Positions 32,599 to 44,414 of a stretch of 64,000 nt of DNA are shown piece after piece. The stretch's first letter is position 1. Each line of letters starts with the position of its first letter. The notes below the pieces were generated by a model. That model searched no databases and was not told where the DNA came from. It saw only the letters and a list, made by a program, of their open reading frames with translations. The position numbers and the translations under genes were made by a program. The DNA is from Mesostigma viride (taxonomy: Eukaryota > Streptophyta > Mesostigmatophyceae > Mesostigmatales > Mesostigmataceae): contig RPFO01000022.1 of the NCBI GenBank assembly GCA_009746045.1, forward strand, positions 5,671,004 to 5,735,003, in the 5' to 3' direction.

Positions 32599-35500
32599 GG
32601 GGACATGACACCCCAAAAGGGCACTTTTCTGGAAACCATACCTAGGCATGTGATAAAAATCCAGTTATGATGGGGGACCATAAATATGATTTAAAAAAAA
32701 TTCCAACCACTTGGGGGGGTACTACCCCCCACCATGTGACAGTTATGTGCTAAAAATAGAAAAAGACGCTATTTTTGGCCGATTTTCCCTAGTAGGACAA
32801 TGGGCAAACCCAATGTGGCCAAATCATATATTCCCATCTAATTGCAACCCTTGCCATAAATTCCAGCTAGTTTGCAGGTCAGAATAAGCATGTTTAGACA
32901 CACTGAAATAATTTAGCCCAAAACACGTATTTTTTGGTGCCTAAAAAAATATATCAAATCATAGACACATGCAATGGGGTCAAATCTTATATTCAAAATT
33001 GGCCCAGGGTTGCAATCACACAGCCCCAAAGTTTCAGCTCATTCTGACCACGTTTACCCACATTGAAATATGGTCATGTGCAAAAAAAAAAATGACACGT
33101 AAAAGCAGTTTTGAGCACAAACAACACTCCAAAGACACCCTTGCCCACCACAAACTGGGCCAAAACATTTGCAATTAATTAAATTAATGTATCACGAAGC
33201 TTGCCACCAAATTACAGGTCATTCTGACCTAGTTTGCCCATATTACATCTTGTTATAGCTGCCAGCCTGCATGCTTGGTGCACCATGACAAGAGGCGATA
33301 CCATGAGCACATTCCTAAGCTTGCCCCCTGCAAATGGGGCAGAACCACGAAAAACAAATGCTAGATGCTTGAAGAAAACAACCACCAACTCTTTAACCAT
33401 TATGAGCAGGTATAACCGCTTGCGGGAATCACTCATAGCCAACACCATGTCATGACGCTTATGGATAAAAGGTGCATCCTTCATAGTCATAACGACCTGA
33501 TCCCTCTCATCTAGGAAGTACAAGCCATGTTTAACCCCTAAATGGGCAGAAATACTGCCGATGCATCGGCTGTAACTTTACAATTTTGCAAACCAGATGC
33601 CATCCAACCCACCCATATCCAATGGCTGTCCTTGGGGGCCAAGCATGTCCATGAGTTGCCCTTCGGGTTGGTATATCACAACCTTACATATATGCAGGTT
33701 AGGCCATGTATAACTGCCGTCAAAGTCAGGGGGGTCAAGACGAGCGTTTTCATTTTTGGTAGAATGTGCATTTTGAATTATGTTGTAAGAGCTAGGCACC
33801 TACCACTTCAGGGATGATAAAAAATTAGTTGCTGAACAGTTTGAGCCATTGGGGTCATCATTTGGGTGGGTATACCAGCAGTTACACCCAGTACAGCCCA
33901 TAGGGGTACCGTTGGTAAAAAGCAACCAAGGGGGTAGGAGTGGGCATACTACCTACTAATACCTACTAATATGGCCCCCAACCATGCCACACAATACATT
34001 TCCCTTCCACAATGATGGGGAAACATAACTGCATCATCACACTGCCCTTACATGGCACCTATGTGCAGGTGCCACCTTGTCCATGCACGTAGGTAACGTG
34101 GTACGGATACCCTACGCAAGGCATGCATTCTAGGAGGCAGCCACCAACAAACTAGTGATTTTAAGCCTATTTCAGCTTGCCCTAGCAAGGATAAACTAGG
34201 CCTAAGCTGCTATAGCTTGCCAGGTGATGGCCAGCACACCTGGTGGCACATGCTGACAATGGGAAGCTTCTACTCACCGGTTACATGCTTGATGATGCCA
34301 CAGAGACCAGCCAACTGCCTCACACTCATGCAATATGTGTGTGGGAAATGTATAACAAACATATATGGAGGTATTCAAACCCATACAGCCTCTAAAACTT
34401 ATCACCATCACCCTGTGGCAGGTCAACTGACTGATGGAAGCATCTAAGAAGGGTGTTTTAGAAAGGGGCCAGGCCAGGGTCAAGAAAGAGCATGAATAAT
34501 GCAAAAAGAATGTGCTACACAAGCTAGAACGTATATATAAACGTCAAACATCGATAGGAAAACGATGCTTAAGCTTTACCAGGCATGGATGGCGTTACCT
34601 TGGCCCAGGCGGTGGCCGCAAAATGGGGCATTTCGGCACACCAAAGTTGTGCAGCATGGTCGCTGGATTCGGCGATTTCTGGCCACCCTTGCACGTTTAC
34701 GACTACTATGTATCATAAAAAGTACAAAGAAACCAATATATCCTTTAAAATACGCCGGAAAGGTATTGCTGTCAACGTTTCTATCGTCCGGCCTGATCGC
34801 AGTTTTTTCCAGCAAGAACGCTGCCGAAACCTATCAAATGGCATTCCCGCGAACCAAAAATTGGCCTGTATCATCTTTAGGACGTATAAAATCAATATCT
34901 TAAGTTTGGCCAGAAAATTCGAACGCAAACGTAAATGCCATGCGTGGGCGCAAGCCGCCATGGCCAGGTCGTCGTTTTCCGGAATGCACGTTGTACGCGA
35001 AAAAGTACCCTGACCCCTTGTACTTTGACCGACCAGAACACCTCTATAACTTTGTCAGAAGTATGCAAACCCTAGTACCATGCTGTGAGGAAAATTATAA
35101 ACTTTCGATCTTCTCAGCTAAACTTTTCCTAATTCTCAATAGTTTTCGCGGCATTTGGTCCCCCGAGAAGGGGCCGACGTGTCGGCTGTAACTCAGTTTT
35201 AGGCGGAAAATCGGCAGCCAGACCATTTAGGGGTTAATGGAGGCTAAACAGGTGGGGATGTGATAAGTAACTCACATATTCTCACCTTCCATACAACAAC
35301 CTTGTTTTCCAGCAGGCTGAAGAGCATGACAGGCGTTTATGAGCTCGCCAGCTCCTAGTTGCAACGGTGATGCCGTTCCCAGGCAGCTAGGGTCCTTGAC
35401 TACGCAATATAGAATGTCTACCGTGTGAAAACCTCCATACAGGAAGCGTAGCAAAGCCAGATAACTGCCCGATCAATTCTGGGTAGCTTTGGGAAGCATG

Positions 35501-37964
35501 GCAGCGTAAGGAAAACCATTGAAAGCTGCGGAAAATCTGATAGCACAACTGCAACAATGTCCATGTTCCCAAGAAAAGTCCTTATTTTAGGACCAGTTTG
35601 AATTAAAAAATATATGTGCAAACATCAAATTTTGACCCTGGCATTTTTACCACTGACAGATAACACACTTTTTGAATTTTGGACAAAAACCTGGGTTCAA
35701 ATAATTACATTTAGTGCCTGAATGGACCCTGGCCCATGGCAGGCCTCAAACCGCGAATTTGGTCAAAATGAGAATTTAGGACCAATAGGACCAATTAGTG
35801 TCAACGCATGACCATGCTATCCACACGGTCCCTTGAGCATCTTACAAGCGCTAGGGGACCCTACGAGGCCTTGGGATGGCGGGGCAGCGTATAACAAGGC
35901 CATACCCTGCTGTGGCTGCCTCTATATATACGCGTGCTTAACGGTGTCACAGATGGTGCAGGTAATGCAATATACGGTTGCATGGTTGCTGAGGTTGCCC
36001 GGCTTGAACATGGCCCACCCCTTGCGGTAAACTTTCTCTAAGCATATGCCAAACCTTCTTTGACATCACGGACATGCTGGCCACCACCCAGCGATGAAAA
36101 AACATTGCATTTGCATTGCAACTAACACATGAATGCAGCCAAATCAAGTTACAGAACAACGTTGTGCTAACATGCAACGCTTTGTGAGCGAATTCAGGGT
36201 GCATGTAACACGTAAACCATATTGTATATACTGTCTGAGAACACCCTGAACGACTGCAGGCCATAGGACCATGGTTTATAACTAACACATGAGTAAAACT
36301 GCTCTTACGCATGTGTGTTTTAGCTGCAGCGGACGACGAAGATAGAGACGTAAAAAATTGTATGACGTAAACCAACTATGTGTGACAGTTATGTGCACAG
36401 AGAGCGTCCCCTCTTTTTAGGCATAGCTTACTGACTCAAAACACCACGACAGCCTTGCCAGTTACACTCATGATCTAGGGCACCCCGGCACGTACCTGCT
36501 ACTTACGTCGCCTCATTCCAGATGGTTGCAAAAAAGTCGCTGAAATCCGCAGCGAGGTCAGCTTTCCGAGAGCTGAGCGCACCAAAGCTGGCCAACCGGT
36601 TCGAAAATGATATAAACCACGCTTGTGCTGCGTTCTAGGTCCAAGAAATACCGAAAGTGAAGACCTATAAGGTGCGCTCGCTGCCCAGCCTGAACGTCCC
36701 TAAAACATGGTCAACAATGGAAATCGGGCAAGAATATCACGGCCCAGGCGCTCCCATGTCAAATACTCCGTTTATAAACTCCAGACTATAATAAAAATCG
36801 TCCACAAAAATTTCCTGGCTTGATTCGCACCACCATTGCTAATACACTAACATGTTTGTGCCAAAATCGACCCTCCGCGAGCAGGCGATCTGCGACCCAT
36901 TTGTGTTGTGCCGCTGTGCTACAGCGCTACACATAAAAACTTGCGCAGAAAATTTCACAGCCTTTAAGCATAACTAACGACCTTTCGTTTTTGCTACTGG
37001 GCGCCCGAAATGATAAACGCACGTGAAAACGCCGGCCACGATTGTCAGGTCGCCATATCCACCTCAGATCATTCCCGCACCCACTTTTTCGCTCCAAAAT
37101 CGGTTATATTTTTGGTCGAGGTACCTACTTTCCCGCCATTATACCCGGTACCCGGGTACGGAATCCGGGTACCATGTGCCGGTACCACGGGTCGGGTACA
37201 TCATGCCGGGTACGGTCCACATGGGGTACGGTCCATATAGTGACCCCCCCCCCCCGGTACCTCGGTTATAGTAAATTGGTCTTTAATTTAGGACTTTGTC
37301 CTAAATTAAGGACCGTGGGAGGCTTAACAACAAGTGCCAGAGAACAAAATAGCAAGAAAAACCCAGAAACGGCGCCAAACTGTTTCATGCCAGGTTCATT
37401 AAGAGCGCAAACAGACTGGGCGGTGACATGCGGCAAATCAACGTACCATTTCCTACCCAGGCGCGCAAGAAAAGCCAGCCAGCCATGGATGAATTAACCG
37501 CGGATCGCGCAGGCCTGAACGAAATCATTTTAGAAATGACAGGAAATGGCCGCAGATCGAAGACGCTTAGGTTATTTTCATGGTGTCCGTTACTAAACGG
37601 CTCTTGCTGCATCAAAATAACCCACGAATATCGAGTTCTACCGTCGCAGGCACGCATGCTAGATTATTCATCGCGGCCAAATTGTTGGATGAGACCCCCG
37701 TGCAAATCTGTACCAACAAAGGCAGCGAATTTGCAAATAGTGCAGATCTTGCTATGAAATGTTCATCATAATAGAACATCACTTTTAACCATCGGCTTAA
37801 TTTTTTCGCCTGTCGCCCGCCGGATTAGCCATATTTTAACGGAACGCACGTCCCCATGGCCACCTAGCTCCGCACGGTGCGCGCACTGTGCACCACAATT
37901 TCACGGTCCGTCGGTACCGTCCCGACTTTTTTGGCGCCAAAAAAGTCCCGGGTGTCATGTCCCC
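32599..37964. mobile_element. TTAA-flanked DNA transposon G (non-autonomous)
   Basis: 5366 bp. Ends are the perfect 15-bp inverted repeat GGGGACATGACACCC, flanked by TTAA on both sides. Removing it rejoins a minus-strand coding stretch (…WGDAAKF / NDAWAAFW…). TTAA targets are typical of the piggyBac and Kolobok superfamilies; the ends alone do not decide. No transposase-like ORF; the short frames inside are not convincing. The right end also holds a perfect 24-bp palindrome (37923-37946). It contains a second TTAA element, G2. Confidence 0.8.
33535..35233. mobile_element. TTAA-flanked element G2 (piggyBac-like ends), nested in G
   Basis: 1699 bp. Inverted ends CCCCTAAATGG, flanked by TTAA at 33531-33534 and 35234-35237. 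Ends starting CCC next to TTAA are the piggyBac pattern. A subterminal GCATCGGCTGTAAC / GTGTCGGCTGTAAC pair occurs near the two ends in direct orientation. No transposase recognised. Confidence 0.65.
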
Positions 37965-37968
37965 TTAA

Positions 37969-38230
37969 ACTTAGCCGCATCCCCCCAAAAATCTTTGTAC
38001 TTGGTATGGGTCACCAGCCCTGCCACCTTCCTTCTCACTTTGGGGAGCTCGTTCTCGAGGTAATCCAAATTTAGACCTGCAAGAATAGGCGTCGACGACA
38101 AGACACGCGACCAGCCACCCAGTGACTGGCCATACGCCGTATTATACGCCGTATGATGCGTATTATTCGCGATACGCGAGCGGCGCGTATGAAAATGGGG
38201 TACTTTCGTACGCGCCGCGTATTTTTGCAT
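37969..38230 (-). pseudogene. Decayed gene, 5' part (interrupted by G)
   Basis: Open to 38230 on the minus strand, with a protein-like stretch LNLDYLENELPKVRRKVAGL then VTHTKYKDFWGDAAKF up to the TTAA, which continues at 32594 as NDAWAAFW. Upstream of about 38090 the frame enters a repetitive TACGCG-rich stretch and is no longer convincing. Confidence 0.4.
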
Positions 38231-38270
38231 ATTTTCGCGTATTTTTGGCGTATTTTTGGCTTACTGACGA
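38100..38270. repeat. TACGCG/GCGTATTTTT-rich short repeats
   Basis: A dozen or so copies of GCGTAT(T) and its inverse. Similar repeats sit just inside both ends of the hAT element (62650-62720, 63880-63910), so this may be the end of a related element. Confidence 0.5.
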
Positions 38271-38538
38271 GGTGGGTTTTGGCATCATTTTACAGCCCGC
38301 GTTGCTTGCCTAGGTAGACTGCGGCGCGCTGACCTGTAGTAGGAACAAATTATTTTGTGATGAGCTAGCTAGTGTATAATGCACTAAGCTAAAAGCGCGT
38401 TCACTGTGACTTAATTGTGAAGGCGGGAATGTGAAGGCGGGAAGGCTGAAGATTCATTGATCATCAAGAAGGTGATAAGGTGTGCCAGCAACGTCGTGGT
38501 CGTCTGGCACCTATATCGTAGCATATCGACATCCAGGC
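38271..38538. other. Unassigned interval
   Basis: No feature recognised. Confidence 0.4.
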
Positions 38539-39067
38539 ATGGCTGACACGAATGAGGAGTCAATGGAACATGATGATAATGTGCGGCCCGATGAAGAAGA
38601 GGCCACATCCGAAACTGTCTGGACATAAATTAGCAAAGAGCGCATCCTCAAGAATGGGCAGCAGACAAACAACTACTACATGGATGATGGAGTACTCCGT
38701 TACAGGCTGCTGGTCGAGCAGGCGGAGAAGGAAAGTGCTCAATACCAGGAAGAGGAAGGCGACGAGTGACCCCAAGAAGCAGGCTGATGTGCGGGCGGCA
38801 CTTAAAGACAGGCTTGCAGACGTTGTAGAAACCGACGCCTCTAACTGGGTGTCCGCTCATGCCAGCAACACCTCGGGGCGCGCTGCTGGGGCGGCTGGGC
38901 CAAGCGGATCATCAAAGGGCCAATCCACCGACGGTAATTTGCCCGCACCTTATGGGCTCAGCAAAGAGCAGCGCTGGACGAGGAGCTGTGCAAGCAAGGC
39001 ATTCATTTGCGCCTTTCAATGCCATCGACGCCCTTCAATGTCATCGACACCTCGGGGCAATGTATAG
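38539..39067 (+). pseudogene. Unrecognised broken ORF
   Basis: ATG at 38539 opens an acidic peptide (MADTNEESMEHDDNVRPDEE) with an in-frame TAA at 38626. The frame is open again to 38769 (ISKERILKNGQQTNNYYMDD, then LRYRLLVEQAEKESAQYQEE). Another frame continues from about 38745 to 39067 (KKQADVRAALKDRLADVVET). It looks like one protein with a stop and a frameshift, or small introns. It could be the head of a transposase-like gene. No family assigned. Confidence 0.3.
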
Positions 39068-39362
39068 TGCATGCATATCTTGAGTTCTACAAATTTATTA
39101 TCCTTTCCAGTGAGTTGTGCATTGATACTGGTATTGATGCTTAGTTGCATGTTGTCTCAATTTTGAAGAGAAACTATCAAGTTAGACCGTTAGAAACTAT
39201 GCCTGTATTTAGGTAGTGATGGCAATGCTAAGGAGTTGTACTGAGTAGTTCTACTCAGTACCATCAATCCTAGTGTGGACGCCGCGCCGTCAGCATTTTT
39301 GCTGCGCCGGAATCTTGTGAACGGCATCTAGCGTCGCGCCGAGGAATCTCGGACTATGTTAA

Positions 39363-39917
39363 AGTTGTACAAGCTAGCGCTTATACTTTTTATGCGCAAA
39401 CCTTTTAGCTAAGGTTAACGCATATTCTTACATCCTGCGGCAGGATGTAAGAATATGCGTTAACCTTAGCTAAAAGGTTTGCGCATAAAAAGTATAAGCG
39501 CTAGCTTGTACAACTTAGAACCGGCGCGGCGCGGAAGTCATGGGTTCGAAACCTCGTGGGGACAGTGCCGAGCAGGGATTATTTGGGAGGATCCGCCGGG
39601 GCACCGGTCGGACCTAATTAATCGCCTAGCGAGGTAGATATCGAACCTACCCGGGATTAATATCGAATCAGTAATTCGATATCGAATTAGTAATTCGATG
39701 CACGGAAGTAAAACCCTAGTTAGGGAGCCGCTAAATATTCCGCCCCAACGCGCAAAGGTTTTAAGTTGTACAAGCTATAGCGCTTATACTTTTTATGCGC
39801 AAACCTTTTGGCTAAGGTTAACGCATATTCTTACATCCTGCGCAGGATGTAAGAATATGCGTTAACCTTAGCTAAAAGGTTTGCGCATAAAAAGTATAAG
39901 CGCTAGCTTGTACAACT
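39363..39917. mobile_element. Mini-element P1 with palindromic terminal repeats
   Basis: 555 bp, flanked by the 5-bp duplication GTTAA (39358-39362, 39918-39922). It has two direct terminal repeats (39363-39515, 39764-39917), each itself a near-perfect palindrome with 75-bp arms that begins AGTTGTACAAGC and ends GCTTGTACAACT. The 248-bp interior has no ORF. It contains GGGTTCGAAACC (39542-39553), a tRNA T-arm/B-box-like core shared with P2. The terminal AGTTGTAC is the same as the start of the element A LTR. I read this as a non-autonomous LTR-type element using the same integrase. Confidence 0.8.
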
Positions 39918-39981
39918 GTTAAGCAAGTTCCATGCACGTTGATAAGTTAATGAAAAAATAAATGCAACGTGACGGCGGACG

Positions 39982-40758
39982 AGTTAGGTGAAATAGTGCC
40001 GGAACCTTTTTGCCGTTGGGGCAAATCGGTCCGGAACACTATTTTGCCCGGAATCACCACTTCCGAGCACCCAAGTTAATTCGGCCTGCCCCAACGGCAA
40101 AAAGGTTCCGGCACTATTTCACCTAACTAAAACCTGGCCCCATGGAGGGGGAGTCGAATAGACCTGGAGACAACCGCCTGGGCTAGTGCACGCAAATGAT
40201 ATTGCGCCGGAACTGTCTCTGGCAGGTTTCGAACCCCTGACCTCCAAGGTGCACAGGTCTTAGTTAGGTGAAATAGTGCCGGAACCTTTTTGCCGTTGGG
40301 GCAAATCGGTCCGGAACACTATTTTGCCCGGTCGGAAGTGGTGATTCCGGGCAAAATAGTGTTCCGGACCGATTTGCCCCAACGGCAAAAAGGTTCCGGC
40401 ACTATTTCACCTAACTAAGACCTGTGCACCTTGGAGGTCAGGGGTTCGAAACCTGCCAGAGACAGTTCCGGCGCAATATCATTTGCGTGCACTAGCCCAT
40501 GCAGGCGGTTGTCTCCAGGTCTATTCGACTCCCCCTCCACGGGGCCAGGTTTTAGTTAGGTGAAATAGTGCCGGAACCTTTTTGCCGTTGGGGCAAATCG
40601 GTCCGGAACACTATTTTGCCCGGAATCACCACTTCCGAGCACCCAAGTTAATTCGGCCGAATTAACTTGGGTGCTCGGAAGTGGTGATTCCGGGCAAAAT
40701 AGTGTTCCGGACGATTTGCCCCAACGGCAAAAAGGTTTCGGCACTATTTCACCTAACT
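39982..40758. mobile_element. Mini-element P2, palindromic LTR - core - LTR - inverted core - LTR
   Basis: 777 bp, flanked by GGACG (39977-39981, 40759-40763). Terminal-repeat copies lie at 39982-40128 (one arm shortened), 40262-40416 and 40554-40758. Each starts AGTTAGGTG, ends CACCTAACT and is palindromic. Two core copies (40129-40261, 40417-40553) are inverted relative to each other, so the whole is a head-to-head dimer and nearly one large palindrome. The core has a GACCT...AGGTC stem directly before GGGGTTCGAAACCTGCC, like the anticodon arm plus T arm of a tRNA 3' half. Confidence 0.82.
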
Positions 40759-40880
40759 GGACGAGGTAGCCGCCTGCGTGTTCCTCTGCGTAGCACCAAA
40801 GCACTTGCCTCTCGACGAAGAGCGTTGAGTATCCAAAACACATTATTGCAACTTGTACTCAAGAAAGAAAATTTTCAAAA

Positions 40881-41031
40881 ATGTTCCGGACGGGCCTGAC
40901 AACGCCGTCGTCCAAAATCAAACACAAAATCAAGCTGCCGAATCTCGGAGCCCTGGGCTCGAAGGGCACACTCCGCAAGCCCACCGCGAGCGAGATTCAG
41001 AGGAATCTGAATGAAGAATTTGCCAAGCAGG
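40881..41031 (+). pseudogene. gag: A' gag, first segment
   Basis: MFRTGLTTPSSKIKHK... to ...NEEFAKQ, colinear with element A gag residues 1-50 except for a two-residue deletion. It is cut by element F. Continues at 53473-53651 (SPAVVDTAAEETAPAAAR...) and 60808-61602. Confidence 0.85.
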
Positions 41032-41079
41032 CGCAACGGTCCGAGCCCTGCCAAAAACGACCATCTTATTCCGTCACCA

Positions 41080-43714
41080 AATTGGCGTGAGATCCCGAAA
41101 ATCTGGTGGGCGGGAAGGTGACGACGAGGCAAAAAGTCACGCAGCACCCATGGCGGCCGTGAAAATCCTAGCGACCGTCCTGAGACCACATTACGGACAG
41201 CGAATTCAGTTTGAGCCTTCATAACTCATCTACTTCACGTAGATATTTTTTTATCCTAAAGAAATCGGCCCATTTTTTCAGGAAAACAGACAAAGGGCGG
41301 GCATTTTCGCGAGGTCGGGTCAGGTCCGCTGCATTTTGCAGTGGACCCCCAAAAAGTCACACCGGAAACTTATCGAAAACGGCGACAGTGTATAGTTCGA
41401 GGTAAGCCGCTCGCACGATTCTATGACTATTTCAAAAATTTTTGACTGAAAAACTTTTTGTTAAAACGACTGCCATTGTAAATGCCTCGTTGCCGCAGCA
41501 GTTGGAACTGCCATGCAGGAGGGTGCGTGCGGGGCTGATCATGGCAACGCACGTAAAAATATGCCACTCCCTCGTTTCTTTCATTTTTGTCGTCCCATTA
41601 GCGCAGGGCGCTTCAACAACTTCTAGAGCGAAGCCCAGCCTGATTTTTTGCTGGCTCTGTAGTGTAGACCTGCGCTCATCACTGAATATCGCCTGCGATC
41701 GTTGCGAAATGAAGCATGAATACGCATTGCGCTGGTTGAGTCGACGCTGTACAGTGGAACCTGCTTTTTCGGCATCCGGATCCAAGGTAGGGTGAAGCCA
41801 GCCCCGTTCCCCATCCAGATTTTCTGCCTGTCTCTTTCCCCGAGGCTCGTGAAAGCGCCTCGTTCATGTTACGCCGGACGCCTCGTCAAGCATCGCTGCT
41901 CGAGAGGGAGACGTAAGCCAATGATGGCCAGCCTCCCCCAACAGCGTGATGTGCGCCTGTTCATTCTTCCAAGTGTAATTCATGGCGTAGGAAGCTGAGC
42001 CTGAAGGCAACAAACAGAAGGTACATGTCCTGTATTCAACAGTCAGCACATATAGGTGTGTTGATGTGCAACCCTGGAGCTTATCCAGCTTTAACAGGCC
42101 ATACAACACGCTGCTGGGGCTCCACTTTAGCGGACTGTTGGTAAGTATTTCAACCTCTTTCCTTGGCCAGATTATAATGCACCATGTTTATCAATGATGG
42201 GCGGCGTGTTCTGATCTGGGGCTGGGAGGCACGAAGAAACCAGGGGGGAGCCCAGGTATGTGAAGTGCGCAGATGCTGTTGCTGCCTTGGGAAACCCAGG
42301 ATTCATTGCCCTTGTTACATTCAGATATGTTGAAGCAGGCTGATCGCTACTATACATGGAAGGGGGCTGATTTGTCAGTCTTTGATATGGTTGCTATACC
42401 TATGATGACGGATGAATATTGTTGCGGGCACAACAGAGTGCACAATGGGCTTACAGCATAGCGTAATTAAGAGGCATGAATCTCACCAGGACACCTTCTA
42501 CTACGGGCTCACAACAACATCACAATAACGATTACCAAAGTGCTTGCTGCCACACCACTGCCGCATCACTCCCCACCACCCCAACGCACCTACCACTGTT
42601 ACGCCGTTGTTAGCAGTGCCACGATTGCATAGCAATACCAACATTCCTGTCGTTAGCATATGGAGGACCACCAGGTGCATCGTGTGCGCATACCCATGTG
42701 ACAGATATTATAGACTCCCACCAGGAGCAACGTCCACCACCATGAGTCTCGCCTGTTGGTGTAACTGCTGGCAGTGTCCCTACAACTCAGTATGGAATCT
42801 GCCATAAACGATAACGCCAGGCCCTGCACCATTGCTGCCACAATCTGCCATATTGACTTCGCCCATCGCAGCCTTGATCGTGATTGCAGCCACAAGTTCC
42901 TGCCGGCCCTTTTCATCTCTTCTATCGTAGCACCAGAAACTGGGGCCACATTTAGCAGCATCGGCAGCTGACATAGCTGGCACCTGGCACAACAGATAAT
43001 GCCAGTAGTATCAAAGAAGGCACCCTACTGCTCACCATCGCTATCAATCACTGCCATGATCAATCTGTCACTACCACTTGCCAGCACCACAGAATATCAT
43101 GACCTGGTGTGTTGCCACGGAAATCTGAATGGAGAGCTTTCACCACAAGCCCACCCCAATGAGTTGGTTTGCACACTATACACCACTGTTGGCTGTACCG
43201 TGCCACCTGCCGCATAAATTTCCCTTCCATCATGCAGCAGCAGTAGCAACATAACCTCAAGGCTAGACCATAACATCTATTATCTGCATAACCGATAGCC
43301 TTCATGATCGCTGCCTCGTGCCACTGGCCATACTACTGCCATCTGCATTACTTTCTACCACGTGTGCCACTCTCTTCTGCATCACTAGATCCCACTACTG
43401 CTGCCTAACCTGCCTGCTGCCAGCACCTTCGCTGGCATCAGCTCATGGCATGCGCATGGCGACAAGCTCCATCTGCCGTGCATAGCCCATGCTTCACTAG
43501 GATTGTTAGTCCAGGGTGCACGATGAACAACACATACAAAAATGCCCATGCACCTTTAGAAGATTGTTTGGCATGCGAGCTAGCTGGCTAGTTAATGTGC
43601 TAGAGATGTTAGATAGCAACTGCAAGCAAATGTAGTGTGCAGCCATGTTTGCTTCGAACCACTATTTGACTTGCCAACTAGTTGCTCTCTCTCAACACGC
43701 CCCACCATTGGAAT
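41080..43714. other. Interior of F, left of element D
   Basis: No convincing gene. 42470-43460 is rich in imperfect CAC/CCA/GCC trinucleotides, which open short frames in several phases. Confidence 0.45.
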
Positions 43715-43719
43715 GTTGG
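43715..43719. repeat. Target site duplication of element D
   Basis: GTTGG here and at 52608-52612. Confidence 0.92.
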
Positions 43720-44401
43720 TGTTGCGTGCCCGACCCTTGGAACGGCCGGCGCAACAATGGAATAAATTATGTATTTTGGCTTGTTGTCATAGTCCGTAGG
43801 ACTTTGGGACTCATTTCGGGACTTAATTTGGGAATTGTCCCTTGGTCAGGACTTTTGTATGGAACTTTATGATAGTTTGTGTGATTCGGACCAGTTATTT
43901 TGGGCCTAGGTTGATGTATGCGATCTTCTAGGGGCCGGTGCAGTCGCGCCGCGCTGCGTACTTTATAGCTGGTTGAGATATTGTACTCATGCGTGGATTC
44001 TGTAGCCTGGCGAGGGTCGATGTCGACCCGAGGATCTTGTGTGGACTGCATGCTTCTAAATTCTCTGGAAGGTCGGCGCCATGTCGGCGCCACTTGCCAG
44101 CTTGGTGGCAGACCTAGGTGAAATTGGTCCGAGGACGAGAGTCTCGTCCTCTTGGTTTGATGAATGTAAAGTGCGATGAAGCCTACACATTAAACCTGGG
44201 GCACTTATCCATTTGTAATTGGTCTTGCTAGCCATTATAAGTGTGTATTAAATAGCTTGGCATCAAGTCGCGGTGCCAGATATCTCACGACCCCAGTCGT
44301 GAAGCGCAATCTGCATTAGGCCACCTTGATTCTTCCTATTACCGGCACAGTTGATCTTTCGCGACGTAGCTCAGGCTAGGTGTCTGGGCTGGCACGTTAC
44401 A
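43720..44401 (+). repeat. Element D 5' LTR
   Basis: 682 bp, TG...CA ends, partner of 51929-52607. TATAAG at about 44236 may be the promoter. Confidence 0.95.
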
Positions 44402-44402
44402 C

Positions 44403-44414
44403 TGGTATCGGAGG
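44403..44414 (+). promoter_or_regulatory. Primer binding site of element D (tRNA-iMet-like)
   Basis: TGGTATCGGAGG, one base after the LTR, matches 10 of 12 bases of TGGTATCAGAGC, the usual initiator-Met tRNA primer site. Confidence 0.75.

Larger units (their letters stand above)
39234..40853 (+). repeat. A' 5' LTR, interrupted by P1 and P2
   Basis: Three LTR pieces (39234-39362, 39918-39981, 40759-40853) line up in order with the intact 276-bp LTR of element A. After the LTR the leader reads TGTACTCAAGAAAG as in A. Confidence 0.88.

Noticed and set aside
33542-35013. ORFs of 90-140 aa inside G and G2 as a transposase
   Set aside because: No DDE spacing, cysteine-rich tail or any conserved motif; lengths are as expected by chance.
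39540-39560. A genuine tRNA gene in P1, P2 or the B/C 3' regions
   Set aside because: Only a T arm (plus an anticodon-arm-like stem in P2) is present. I could not find a D arm, acceptor stem or A box at the right distance.
39363-40758. P1 and P2 palindromes as amplification or assembly artefacts
   Set aside because: Each has an exact 5-bp duplication of the known A LTR sequence and AGTT...AACT ends, which an artefact would not create.
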